From contig JBNRMV010000013.1 in assembly GCA_050309775.1 (NCBI GenBank), forward strand, positions 274,996 to 338,995: DNA of 64,000 nt. Reading direction: 5' to 3'. Source of the stretch: DTU072 sp050309775 (GTDB lineage: Bacteria > Bacillota > Clostridia > Christensenellales > DTU072). A model generated the notes under the pieces. It made no database searches, was not told the origin of the DNA, and saw only the letters and a program-made list of their open reading frames with translations. A program made the translations under genes and the position numbers. Below, one piece after another: positions 1 to 10,600 of the stretch; position 1 is the stretch's first letter, and each line of letters begins with the position of its first letter.

Positions 1-1682
1 GTCACCTGCGACAGCAAACCGCAATCATAGAAAGCTCCTTGCGCTATCGTCAAGATACTGTCAGGCAAAACAATGGATACCAGAGAGTCGCAGTTGCGGA
101 ACATATCGGCGGTAATGTTGTCCATTGTTTCATGGAGAATAATTTGTGAAAGCGCTGAATTTGAAAACAGCCCCGAGCCTTTTTGCGGATTGCCGGCAAT
201 TTCCGCAGATGTCAGATAATTGCAATTTGCAAAAGCCCTGTCGCCAATGCTTTCAACAGTATCGGGGATAAAAATGTGAGTCACGTTTGAACCGTTGAAT
301 GCGTCAATTCCTATTCTTTTTAGGTTGCTTGAAAAAGTTATAGCCGTGATATTCTTGTTCATGAACACCTCATCGGCAATTTCCGCCACCGGCAAACTGT
401 TGAATTCCGACGGTAATTCAACGGCGCCTTCTCCGTCAAAACCCGTAACTGTATAGTATTCTCCCGAAAGTTCATAAGTGAAGCTGCCGTCGGTTACGCC
501 GCCGCTTGGCGCCCACTTGGCGTATAATACGATGTCCTCTGTTATGGTATTATCGTTGGTGAAATCATACGGCTGCGTAAGTTCTTCGTCAATATACCAG
601 CCGACAAAATTATAACCTGTTTTTGAAATTTGGTGGCTCTCTACCGCCGAATATTCCTCAAGCTCCGTTGCAAAGACCGTAACGCCGTCGGATATGAAAG
701 TTACTTTATACATTACTGTGACGGGGTCGTTTTCCTGCCATTTTGCATAAAGTATCATATCCTCGGCTGCGCCGGAGTTGAAGTCATACACCTGCGTTCT
801 GTCGGCATCGGTGTACCAGCCTATGAAAGTATGGTTTGCTTTGGTTGTTGTAGGCGGAGTCAATATTTCGCTGCGCTGCAACCAAATATCTTCCACAGCG
901 CTGCCGCCGTCGGTTTCAAACCTGAAGCGGAACATATTGCTGTTCCTTTGCCATTTTGCATACAGCGTAAATGCTGTCGTGACGATTTCTGAAGAGTTGT
1001 ACGGCACCGTCAAAGCCTCGTCTGAATACCAGCCGTCAAAATCATACCCGATTCTGGATATGGAAGGCATCGTCAGCGGATTGCCCTCCACAACCTGAAC
1101 GGAGAATACTTCATCGCCGTTGTTGGGTTGAAACAAAATATCAAAGACTTCCAAATCGGCATTTGACAGCCATTTTGCGTAAAGCGTAAAACTGGAATTT
1201 ATGTCGGTACCCAGCTGATAAAAGTTTGATAAAGCGCTGTCGGTACACCAGCCTACAAAGGTATAGTCCTGCCTTTCGGTAAACGGCGGAGCGGTAATTT
1301 TTTCACCGATACCGATAATCAGCGGCTCAACTTCGGAGCCTCCGTTAGTGACAAACTTAACTACATACCCGACAAAAGTCCATTTTGCGTATACTGTGAC
1401 ATCTTCTTTAAGCCTTTTTTTAGAATAAGTCGTCGTTGTCAACTGCTGCGTCCATTGTCCGTCATCAAAAAACCAACCGTCAAAGCGGTATCCGTCCCTT
1501 ATGGGTTGCGGCAGTATTATGCCGTGTTTTCCTTTTATGACAAGCGGCAGGCATTCATTTCCGCCGTTGCTCTCAAAATTTATTTGGTGTTTTTGCGGAG
1601 CGCATGAAAACAAAGCCGCACAAACCAGCGCTGTCAGCAACAGTACAAGTATGTATTTGTTTATCTTCGGCATTTTTTTCAT
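1..1682 (-). CDS. Surface lipoprotein with InlB repeats and BspA-type LRRs (3' end missing)
   Basis: About 560 residues are visible; the C-terminus lies beyond the left edge. The N-terminus is a signal peptide ending in Leu-Phe-Ser-Cys, a plausible though not perfect lipobox (Phe at -2), so the protein is probably lipid-anchored outside the membrane. Five Listeria-Bacteroides (InlB B-type) repeats follow, each with the beta-strand/NGG core, a central GY-F-GW segment and an ending LYAKW. From about residue 400 leucine-rich repeats of the BspA/LRR_5 type begin (I-LP-SI-IA-GAF pattern). Both repeat types are known from adhesins and host-interacting surface proteins. The start at 1682 is chosen because AGGAG lies 13 nt upstream, inside the end of the preceding gene, whose stop is only 9 nt away. 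An in-frame ATG at 1673 is an alternative. It is the last visible gene of the surface operon. Confidence 0.85.
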   Translation of the reverse strand, partial: MKKMPKINKYILVLLLTALVCAALFSCAPQKHQINFESNGGNECLPLVIKGKHGIILPQPIRDGYRFDGWFFDDGQWTQQLTTTTYSKKRLKEDVTVYAKWTFVGYVVKFVTNGGSEVEPLIIGIGEKITAPPFTERQDYTFVGWCTDSALSNFYQLGTDINSSFTLYAKWLSNADLEVFDILFQPNNGDEVFSVQVVEGNPLTMPSISRIGYDFDGWYSDEALTVPYNSSEIVTTAFTLYAKWQRNSNMFRFRFETDGGSAVEDIWLQRSEILTPPTTTKANHTFIGWYTDADRTQVYDFNSGAAEDMILYAKWQENDPVTVMYKVTFISDGVTVFATELEEYSAVESHQISKTGYNFVGWYIDEELTQPYDFTNDNTITEDIVLYAKWAPSGGVTDGSFTYELSGEYYTVTGFDGEGAVELPSEFNSLPVAEIADEVFMNKNITAITFSSNLKRIGIDAFNGSNVTHIFIPDTVESIGDRAFANCNYLTSAEIAGNPQKGSGLFSNSALSQIILHETMDNITADMFRNCDSLVSIVLPDSILTIAQGAFYDCGLLSQV

Positions 1683-1691
1683 TTGTGCTTC

Positions 1692-2330
1692 TTAGCTCCT
1701 GGAGAATATTTTTGACTCGTCGCCGCTTATCGTGCGTGTGCCTTTGTCAATAATGTTAAGTTTCGGGCAGCGCGCAAAGGCAAAATCGCCCACTACTACG
1801 GTGCCTGTTCCCTTAAATGCCAGATACGACAGTTCCTGCATAAACGCAAACGCCCCTGCGGCTATGTAAGTGATGTTTGCAGGTATTTCTATTTCTGTGA
1901 TGACAGGGTCTCCTGCAATATGATAGTCTACAAAGTCATTGTCTACCAACACAGAAACAGCCGGATATGTGCGGTTTGCGCCGTTTATTTTCATGGTGTA
2001 AGTTGTCGGCAACTCCAGCCGCTTGACGGCAATGCCGCCGTCCCAGCCCACCAACGCATAGCCTTGTATGGCATTTATGTCCTGTGGGTTTGTCAGCGTG
2101 TAATTCCTGCCATAGACATTCATGGTCCCCGGCACCCTTGCGCCTGCCGCATCGACAGGTACATATATTTGATACTTTATCGACGGGTTCGGGTCGACGG
2201 TTTCAAACCGCAAAAATTTTGCGTCGCCGGCGTTCTGCACCCAAATTGCATATACAGTGCCTGCCGAAATTATGGCAACAAGTAATATAATTATTAACAG
2301 TATGACTGTTGTTACTGCGGTTTTTTTCAT
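1692..2330 (-). CDS. Single-pass exported protein with a C-terminal BspA-like LRR
   Basis: A 212-residue protein. Residues 5-28 form one strong hydrophobic segment followed by Tyr-Ala-Ile-Trp and a beta-rich exported region, so it is probably membrane-anchored with the bulk outside. The last ~90 residues contain an LRR_5-like unit (ITEIEIP... GAFAF...L...AF), the same repeat type as in the following lipoprotein. The start at 2330 has GGAAG upstream inside the 3' end of the preceding gene, and only 3 nt separate the two genes, so translation is probably coupled. The protein has no catalytic motif that I recognise. Its job is most likely structural, in the same cell-surface assembly as the giant protein, but this is inferred from the operon only. 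Confidence 0.75.
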   Translation of the reverse strand: MKKTAVTTVILLIIILLVAIISAGTVYAIWVQNAGDAKFLRFETVDPNPSIKYQIYVPVDAAGARVPGTMNVYGRNYTLTNPQDINAIQGYALVGWDGGIAVKRLELPTTYTMKINGANRTYPAVSVLVDNDFVDYHIAGDPVITEIEIPANITYIAAGAFAFMQELSYLAFKGTGTVVVGDFAFARCPKLNIIDKGTRTISGDESKIFSRS

Positions 2331-2333
2331 AGG

Positions 2334-3179
2334 TCAATCTTCCGGTGGCGTAAAGCCTTCAAGCACAACGGCAAGCCCTATTTCCAAGTATATAGTGCTT
2401 TCCCTAAGTATGGGGTCCATAAGCTCGTCGGGGTTCGCCAAATATATTTTCATGTGTATAAAAATTTCTTTAGTGCCCTCGACACGCACAGTGCCGGAGG
2501 TCTTGTCGGGCGCGGCAATGAGGTAGGGCAAAGCGCCGTTTTCTTCGTTTATGGGCAATCCTTCGGCAATGGGTTGTTCCTTATATGAAAAATAGAATTC
2601 TTTTATGCCGAATTCGTCCATTGGTATGTAATTGCCCTCATCTTCAACAGCGCTGTCTTTTACTGCCAATGTATAACTTATGTTGGCCGGCGAAGGCTCC
2701 GTTTTGTATACGGGATTGCCCTCTTGGTCTACAATGGGATTTCCCTCCGGGTCTAGCTCCGGCTCATAAACCGGGTTGTCTTCTTCATCAAATATGGGAT
2801 TGCCGAATTCGTCCTTTGCCTGCACTTTCCTGGTGTACTGGTTGTAAAAGACAAAGTTTGTCGAATAACTGGCTACGCCTGCAGTCACCGATACCCATGA
2901 CGGATTTGCGTCACTTTGGTCATATGTTTTCAGCACATCAATGTATTTTCCGTTCTGCACGGCATAGGGCATGGCTATGGCAGGAGTAAGGCTTGAGTGC
3001 GTGTCCTCCACTGAAGCAGGTATATAAATATACAGCACGCCGTCGGCATGTATTTCAAACTGATGGCCGTACTCCGCAGTCTTTTCAAACCACGAAGTCG
3101 TGGCATTGAGAATCAGCACCAGTGCAGTCACTGCCGAAACAACCATAATTATGAAGTTTATTATGCCTTTCTTTTTCAT
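2334..3179 (-). CDS. Single-pass exported protein, TasA/SipW-substrate-like N-terminus
   Basis: A 281-residue protein of unknown function. Residues 5-27 are a hydrophobic segment followed by Thr-Thr-Ser-Trp-Phe and beta-strands. A helix ending in an aromatic/Phe-rich start of a beta domain resembles the SipW-cognate (TasA/camelysin-type) class, but no sipW signal peptidase is visible here. A Gly-Asn-Pro-rich segment (DNA about 2690-2830) contains two near-identical ~20-residue units with G-N-P-I and N-P-V-Y cores. The ATG at 3179 is preferred; an upstream in-frame TTG at 3218 would add a basic leader in front of the hydrophobic segment and has no better ribosome site. The gene lies 54 nt after its upstream neighbour and 3 nt before the next, within the surface operon. 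Confidence 0.7.
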   Translation of the reverse strand: MKKKGIINFIIMVVSAVTALVLILNATTSWFEKTAEYGHQFEIHADGVLYIYIPASVEDTHSSLTPAIAMPYAVQNGKYIDVLKTYDQSDANPSWVSVTAGVASYSTNFVFYNQYTRKVQAKDEFGNPIFDEEDNPVYEPELDPEGNPIVDQEGNPVYKTEPSPANISYTLAVKDSAVEDEGNYIPMDEFGIKEFYFSYKEQPIAEGLPINEENGALPYLIAAPDKTSGTVRVEGTKEIFIHMKIYLANPDELMDPILRESTIYLEIGLAVVLEGFTPPED

Positions 3180-3233
3180 ATCTATTTTAATAATAACGCA
3201 TCGGCGCAGCTTTGGCAACCGCCATACCTTCTT

Positions 3234-4643
3234 TTATATTCCGTAATACGCATACAGATGCACCGGTCCTGTGATGACAGTACTGAAGTCGTATTGCGGT
3301 GCCAAAGTGTACAACAGTGCATCGCCTTTTGTCGACCACCTCTTGAATTCACGAATAGATGAATCGGGTTCGGGATGATAAATATTGGGTATAGTATCGC
3401 CGTCGTAGACATAAAAAGTGTATGTACTGTTGTAAGTCACGCCGTCTACAACAAGGTAGCCGGAATAAACTGTATCCATGTGCAAAGTAATCAGGTGTCG
3501 CGTTCGCCAGACGGCATAAAGCGTCAAATCGCCGTGTATAGTGGTGTTTTCAAAGTCAAACGGCACGGGATTTGCGACATACTGCTGATAAGTCATAGGC
3601 GTTGTCGTCCATGCAATGATATCCGCAGTCTGCGGGTCGCTTGCCGTGTCACCGGGCATGACATATTGTGTGGGCGGCAATACTCCCCACCAACCGTTGG
3701 CGTCGAAACGCACAGCAGGTTTGTCCAGCCACCTTGCGTACAGCGTAAAGTCAGTGCGCCTCGGTCGCCTGGTCAGCGTATCAACTTCAAACGGGTCACC
3801 CACAAATGAAGGGTTGTCATACCAACCGCCAAAATACTTCGACTGGTCGGTATGCTGAGTAGTCGGCAGCAATATTGTATTTCCGCCTGTGGTGGAAATG
3901 GAGTCGCAAGGCGTGCCGCCCATGCTGTCAAAAGAAATTCTGTACAGGCCTTTTATTCCGATGCTGATAGTAATATAAAAAGTCGCCCACATGTACGAAA
4001 TGTCGCTGTAAGCAAAGATATATTCATCGGGAATGTCCGCATTTGTCTGCTGCATAAGTTCATAGCCCTCTTCTCCTAAGAAGTACAAATACAATGTGAA
4101 ATTGTATGCCGCTCCGTCCTGAACAGCAAACGGCTCTCCTTCTTCGCTAAATAAAAAGCCGTTGTTATTCTTGTAGATTTTTTCGGTGACGCGCTCCTCA
4201 TATTCCCCTGTTTCGGGATTGAACACTGTGGAAACTTGCGGCACGCCAAAACGCCAAGTAAAGTTTGAGAGGATTTGGTTTTCGTTAAGTTCTACAAGCG
4301 GTTCATCTTCAATAATTGATTGTATGCTGACTGCGGAAATGTCGCAATGCATAAACAAGTCCGCGCCGCCCGAAGCAACCGCCTGCAACTGAACAGGATA
4401 GTATTTCAGCACATAAGGCGAATCCAGACCGTTGTATTGCACACCAGTCTGTCCCAGATATGAGTCGGGGTTGGCATGGTCGTTGGGTACGCTGATAGTC
4501 ATTCTCAACGAATCGGCGGCTGTCACCGTAGTGATTGTAGTATCAACAAGACTATTCGCCGAAAACCAAGCGGCACTACTTATCATTATGGCAACTATTA
4601 TTGCTACAAGCAGCAATGCTGTAATATAAACCTTAGTCTTCAT
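3234..4643 (-). CDS. Single-pass exported protein, TasA-like N-terminus plus InlB repeats
   Basis: A 469-residue protein. A basic start and hydrophobic residues 5-23 are followed by Ala-Ala-Trp-Phe-Ser and a beta-rich region of ~220 residues, like the N-termini of SipW-processed TasA-family matrix proteins (similarity judged by eye). The C-terminal half contains about three divergent InlB-type repeats ending in LYARW, LYAVW and LYAYY. The start at 4643 is chosen because GGGAGG lies just upstream; an upstream in-frame codon at 4688 lies inside the giant gene and has no ribosome site. The first 11 nt overlap the end of the giant gene, so translation is probably coupled, which implies a stoichiometric or functional link. 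A role as anchor or fibre subunit for the giant protein is inference. Confidence 0.8.
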   Translation of the reverse strand: MKTKVYITALLLVAIIVAIMISSAAWFSANSLVDTTITTVTAADSLRMTISVPNDHANPDSYLGQTGVQYNGLDSPYVLKYYPVQLQAVASGGADLFMHCDISAVSIQSIIEDEPLVELNENQILSNFTWRFGVPQVSTVFNPETGEYEERVTEKIYKNNNGFLFSEEGEPFAVQDGAAYNFTLYLYFLGEEGYELMQQTNADIPDEYIFAYSDISYMWATFYITISIGIKGLYRISFDSMGGTPCDSISTTGGNTILLPTTQHTDQSKYFGGWYDNPSFVGDPFEVDTLTRRPRRTDFTLYARWLDKPAVRFDANGWWGVLPPTQYVMPGDTASDPQTADIIAWTTTPMTYQQYVANPVPFDFENTTIHGDLTLYAVWRTRHLITLHMDTVYSGYLVVDGVTYNSTYTFYVYDGDTIPNIYHPEPDSSIREFKRWSTKGDALLYTLAPQYDFSTVITGPVHLYAYYGI

Positions 4644-7600
4644 GCTGCCTCCCTTCTCTTGCTTGAGTGTAGTGCGGCACACAGACAAGTTCTGAATTTA
4701 TTCTGTAAAGTATAACCTTATTTATGGGTTCGCCATTGTAGAAATAGATGACCATAACAAATTCGCCCACCGCCGGCGCGGCATAAGAAATCTCAAAGTC
4801 CGCCACGACATAATTAAAGGCTTCTATGCTGACCGACGACGGCAACTTGATGTCATTCATTTGTTTGAAACCGGCCCAAGGATAAATGCGCATAAGCTCA
4901 ATCTGACGATGGTTTGTCAACTTAATTTTATTGTCCGCAGTGCCTATGTCAATCTTTTGCGGCGCCTCTCCCTCGCCTAAATAATATACTCCGGCATTGA
5001 CATACCAGTCTTTTACGATATAGTTCATCAATAGCGTTATTAGGTTTTGCACAGCGGCATCTTCTGAGGTCAGCATGTCATAATAACTCAAACCGCCATT
5101 GTCGGCATCGGGTACTGTGTCTTTATCTATGGCGGCGGAGCTGCCCTCAAAGGTAAATTCGCCATGCAGCGCCAAACTGTTTTTCAAATACACATAATCC
5201 TCGCCCAAAACATCGCCATAAACAGATGCCCCGCCGTCAAGCAGCGACATATTGCCGATTATGCCGCCAAGGAAAGTCGTCGCAGCCTGCGGCGTACGCG
5301 CGCATATCTCGGCAAAACTGTACAGGTTGTTGAGCATGACCTCGTTCACTGTCTCTCCCGTTCTGTATCCGCCGACTATGCCGCCTACAAAGAAATCCAA
5401 CTCGGAAGATACATTTATGTAGCCTACAAATGTCACATTGTGTATAAGGGTATTGTTTGCAAATCCTACAATGCCGCCCACGCTCAAATCATAATCTCCG
5501 GTAAGCGCAGAATCAATTTGCACAAGACCCTCCACTTCGCAGTTTGTTATGCTGCCGCCATCGGCGTAACCTGCTATTGCTCCTATGTACTGAGCGCCGT
5601 TTGCGCTAAGTTTCAGGCGGTGCAATGTTACATCTTGAACTATGCCGCCTATCAATTGTCCTTCCTCGTCATATGAGCCTATCAGATTGCCGAAAAGTCC
5701 GCCATAAATGCTGGAGCTGATAATCATAACATTTGAAATTATCCTGCCTTCTCCGTAATATGTTCCGTCAAACTCCACAGTTTGCGTAATAGCCTCGAAA
5801 CCGTCTGCGCCTATGCCGTTTATGTCCGCCATTTGGTAGTATGTAGGCAGCACGCCGACAGGATTAAAGAAATCAGTTCGGGCTTCTCTCAGTCCCTCCA
5901 CATCGGTGGCAAGGTTGTTCAGATCCTTGATTGTGTAGACACCAAATATATAATTGTCGGCGTCCAATATTTGAATATATGTAATTTGCAGCACCGGCAT
6001 ATTGAAGCGGTAGTTGTGCGCATTTCTGCCCTCCGACAGCGCTTGCCCGTCGGTCATGATGCACCGCAACGGAGCGTCAACATCTTTCATGCCGACATAT
6101 GAAGTGTATTGTCCATGCTCATAGGTTGCCCAGTTGTTTATTACTTCAATGACAGAATAACTTGCGCCGTTTGCCGGAATGAGTTTGCCGTTGCTGTCAA
6201 AACTGAAGCCGTCGTTCAATAAAAGTTGTAAGAACTGTTCGGGAGTAAGGAGGGATTCCTCAGTAGATGCATCAATAATCGATTGCGCCTCTATGTCAAG
6301 TTTTTGCTGCGCTTGCCAGCTTTGCAGCAGATTGGAGTACTCCACTTCCAGTTCTCTTGGGGTTATGGTGTATTGTGAGTCAATAATCGTTTCGCCGGAG
6401 ATATTTTGCAACACATATGCCGTCTGTCCGTCATGGGTTATGCGCTCGTCATAATAAATAGTTATTTCATAATTGCAGACTTCTCCGTCGCCCATTTCGT
6501 CCTCAAGCGTCTTCATAAACCAATAATTGCCGGCACTGCCTTGACGGAATACCACATAGTTGTGATAGCCGGGAATGTCCAACTCATATCTTTCTTTTGA
6601 TGCGTCTGTAACGCCAAGCACATAATTGTTTGCATAGTCGTATCCCACTATGCCGAAGTTGCCTACAAAGTGGTTGCCCTCTATAAGGCTTATTATGGTT
6701 TCGGATATGTCATTGCCCCAGACATCCTTTGTGCGCAGCACTCTGCTGAATATGTTCTCCCAGCCTTCTGCGTTGTAAATCTTGTTATTATCGTCAAATG
6801 TGGCGTTATGCGTTTCTCCGTCATATGCCTTGCCCTCGCCGCCTGTGCCGAACTCAATGGTAATGGGCAGCGGTTTTATGCTTGCTCTGACATTGGTTGC
6901 GCCCGATGCGCCTGTGGTATCTGATGCCAAAGCATAGTTGGAGCTGTCGAATGTCGCCCAAGTAATGTCGGCATTGGTGGCGGTAATGTTGGAAACATAA
7001 TCGCCTATGGCATTCTTAATCAAAATAATGTCGGGGTTTAGTCTTATGGGCGCGCCGACCGCCGCAAAGTCGCTCTTTGTCGTTATTGCTTCGTCATATA
7101 TATAAGCGTCAAGCAACTGCTCGGCATTTATGATATCCTGCTCAACTATTGCCGCTCGTGCCTGTATGCTGAGCAAGTTGTAGTATGTCCTTGCTTTAAT
7201 GATATTGTTCCTGTGCGCAATGGTGATATCCAGCACATCGCGGAAAGTATCAATGACGGCATTTGTAATAGCCGCTAGCTGCGCCTCGCAATTATTCAAT
7301 TTGTTTAGCACCCCGACCACATCGCCTTGTTGCTGGGGTGGCAACCCCTCATACGCCAATCTTGCGGCGGTAATTTCATAGACATTTGCCATGGTGATAT
7401 TTTCCGTAGGCAAGTTGTTTATTAAATCTATTACGCTTGCTGAATTTATAAGCGCGTCAATGCTTGCTTCGGCAGCCAGCAAGCGGCTATAATTTGTCAC
7501 CCTTGCTCTTTCTGCAACACTAAGCGCATCATATGCCGCCTTTGCAAATTCTATAGCGGCTATGTCTTCAAGTGTCAGTGTTTCGCCGATATATGCAATG

Positions 7601-10600
7601 CGCAAAATGACAAACTTGACATTTATGTCGTTCAGCATTCCGCCAAGCATCATAACTGCGCGCGCGCTTCTGGGCAAAGCCTTTTGCGTAAACAATGCCG
7701 TCTGCAACCTTATTTCATCATCCAAAATGTTGCTTTGGAAGTCAAATACAAACAAACTGGCAAATGCTGAAAGTTTTGAGGACAAACCCGCAAGAATGCT
7801 CTGCTTGACGGCATCGCTCTGTTTATTTGACCACAGCACGGCTTCGGCAATCTCCAACGCATTGGCCATAGTCACATTGGAACCAATGGTATCGATAAAC
7901 TCGGCGCTAATCTGTCCGGAAAGCGCGCTTTCAACGCTCTGCAATCTTGCAAGGTTGCCGACATTGAGTTGTTTTTCGGGAGAAAGCTGTTCATAAATCA
8001 ACCGCGCGTTCAGCACATCCGAATAGTTCGACAACCCCTCATATACAATGGCCTGAATAATGTCTACGACATCTATCGCGTCAAGGGCTGCGGCGGCGGC
8101 ATTTGCGGCATTCAGGTACATCGTAATATCGTTGCCCAAAGAGGGTCTTTGCGCGTCAACCATCGCTTTTACTTGGGGCGTCAACTCTATATAAGAATTA
8201 TAGCCGTAATATATATCTCCGATTGCGGAAAGCAGCGCTTGATTATCGCCTATGTTGAGGTTTTCCATAACGCTCTCAATTCTGGGAATGGCTATGTCCT
8301 TTTCAAGTTTTTCAAGATAATGCAGGTTTGTGATAAGCGCTCGGTTGTATTCGGGCAACAAGTTGTATGCCAACCGCGCGGCTATGGCGCTTATTTCATT
8401 TGCTTTTGCATCGGCTGCGGTGAACAGCAGTCCGTATGAACTTTGCGCAGTCAGATATGCGTTGTATTTTGTCAGCCTTGTTTGCCAGTCGTTTTCATAT
8501 GTGCCTTCCAGCGCTGCCGCCGCATACGCTATCCTCGATAAGTCGGAAGCATTGTAGTACATTGTGTAGTCCGTCACACTTTGTGATACGGAAATGTTGC
8601 TTATAATTTCGTCAATAACTCCGAACAATGTGCTTTCTGCCGCCACAAGTTTGTTATATTCGTCGCCCACCGCTTGTTTTGCGGCAATGCTCAACTCGTC
8701 ATAGAGTTTTCTTGTGCTAAGTACTAGGTGTATATGCTCGATTCCCGGACTTGTCGGCAGTCCGATAATCATTTGCAATATTGCAACGGTGCTGCCGCTA
8801 TTTGCAATAATAGATGCGTCCACAGCTGCTTTCTTGACTGTCAAAGAGTTATAAGCCGCAGTAACGGCATTCTTCATGCTTTGGTTCAAGGAGTTGTAAA
8901 TTTTAAGCATCGTATTAACTTCGGAAGAATCATTATAATTCGGCTCGTTGGGCAGCGCCGCCACCATAGCTGTGAATGCGTCCGCCAGCATAGTTTCAAC
9001 ATCATTCAAACTATATTCAATCAGATTCTTCACTGAAGCGTCCAGTTTCATGTATATTTGGTAAGCGGCATAAGCGTCTATCCAGGTTGCCGAACCGGCC
9101 GACAGCAGTCTTTCGACAAAATCCGCCAAGCCCACAAAAGGCATTACGCTGAGGTTTGATTTTGACAAGAATACCATGCCATACAAGTCTTGTATCAGCA
9201 TATCCGCTCTTTCCGCCGCCAACTTTTTGCAATGCGGACATTGATAATCGTCGCTTATCTCGTCCCACCTTGTGCCGACCTTATAAACAATGGTTTCAAA
9301 GCCTTCGGGGCTGTCGTCGTCTATGGTATAGCTGTTCAAGCTGCTTTCGTAGAATGTCCAACCGCATTTTCGGCAGACATGCTGAATAAAGGTGTCAGTT
9401 TCAACAATGCCGATAATCTGATATTCAAAAATGTTATAGCCCAATATGCCGACAACAGAATAGCTGGCTACTTGATTATAAAGTTTTACCGTGCGCCCGT
9501 TTCTGGAGATATAGTCGCCGGAATCAATAAATTCAAAGGTACTGCCGGCTTGGTCTATTTCAAATCTGTTGCTGCCGTCATAGTATTTCCACAGTTCCAC
9601 AGATTCGTCGTCAAGAATAATCTCAAGTATTCTCTTTTCTATCTTCCAATCCAGCGAAGTGCCTGTTTCGGGCATTTTGTAATTGTAGCTGTATTTGCAG
9701 GGTCCGTAAGTTTTGTAGCTACCGTCTGAAAAATAATAAGTGGGGTTGGCGGTAGCCGTCGGGGACACACCCAAGGCGTTTGCATAATAGTTGCCGGCAA
9801 CAAGAGCGTCCCATCTTCTGTATCCGAACTCGTCGTATTCGTCGGTCAGTATGGGTACCAAATCATAAGTATAGACCAGACCTCCGTCAAAACCACTGGC
9901 ATAATTTATGCCCAGACCTTGAGCATAAACCGAATGGTGAATGCCGTCATAAACAGGGGGATTTGCCGTGTCGTATTCATCGTTATAGCCGTTCAGGAAC
10001 CACTTTATGAGCACCTCGTACTTCTTTATTGAGGCATACATAACAGTACCTGAAATATTGTAGTTGCGCAGCAGTCTTTCATAATTGTAATCACTGCTGT
10101 CCGGGTCCAGCGCCACACCAAGAGCATAGTCGCCTGCAAGTCTGAATTCGTTGTTCTTGCCGTTGTTTTCGTAGTACTCCGTCATTGTCGCCATGGGTTG
10201 TGTGGTGACTCTGAATATTGCTTTGCTGCTGCTTCCGTCGCTGCCCAGCGTGTCAATGTAGGCTCTCAATCTGCCATATTGGTCTATTCCTGCAAACTCA
10301 AATTCCACATTTGAAATGCCGGTATAAATGCCGTCCTCATAAGCCTGCCATATCGTATGCGAATTATACTTGACTATGCGGAGCAATGCCTGCCCTTGCC
10401 AGTCATTGTAATTTGATTCGCCTGTAATGCTTGCGGTAATGAGATAATATCCCACTTCGTCATAGCCTGCCTGATACAGATTTATGCCGCCGCTTTTCAG
10501 CACATAATTGCCGCCGCTCATAATCGGGGAGCCATCAACCTCAAATGTTTGGGGGTCCATTGTCAGCGACCCGGTGTATTCTACTTCTTGTATGAAATAA

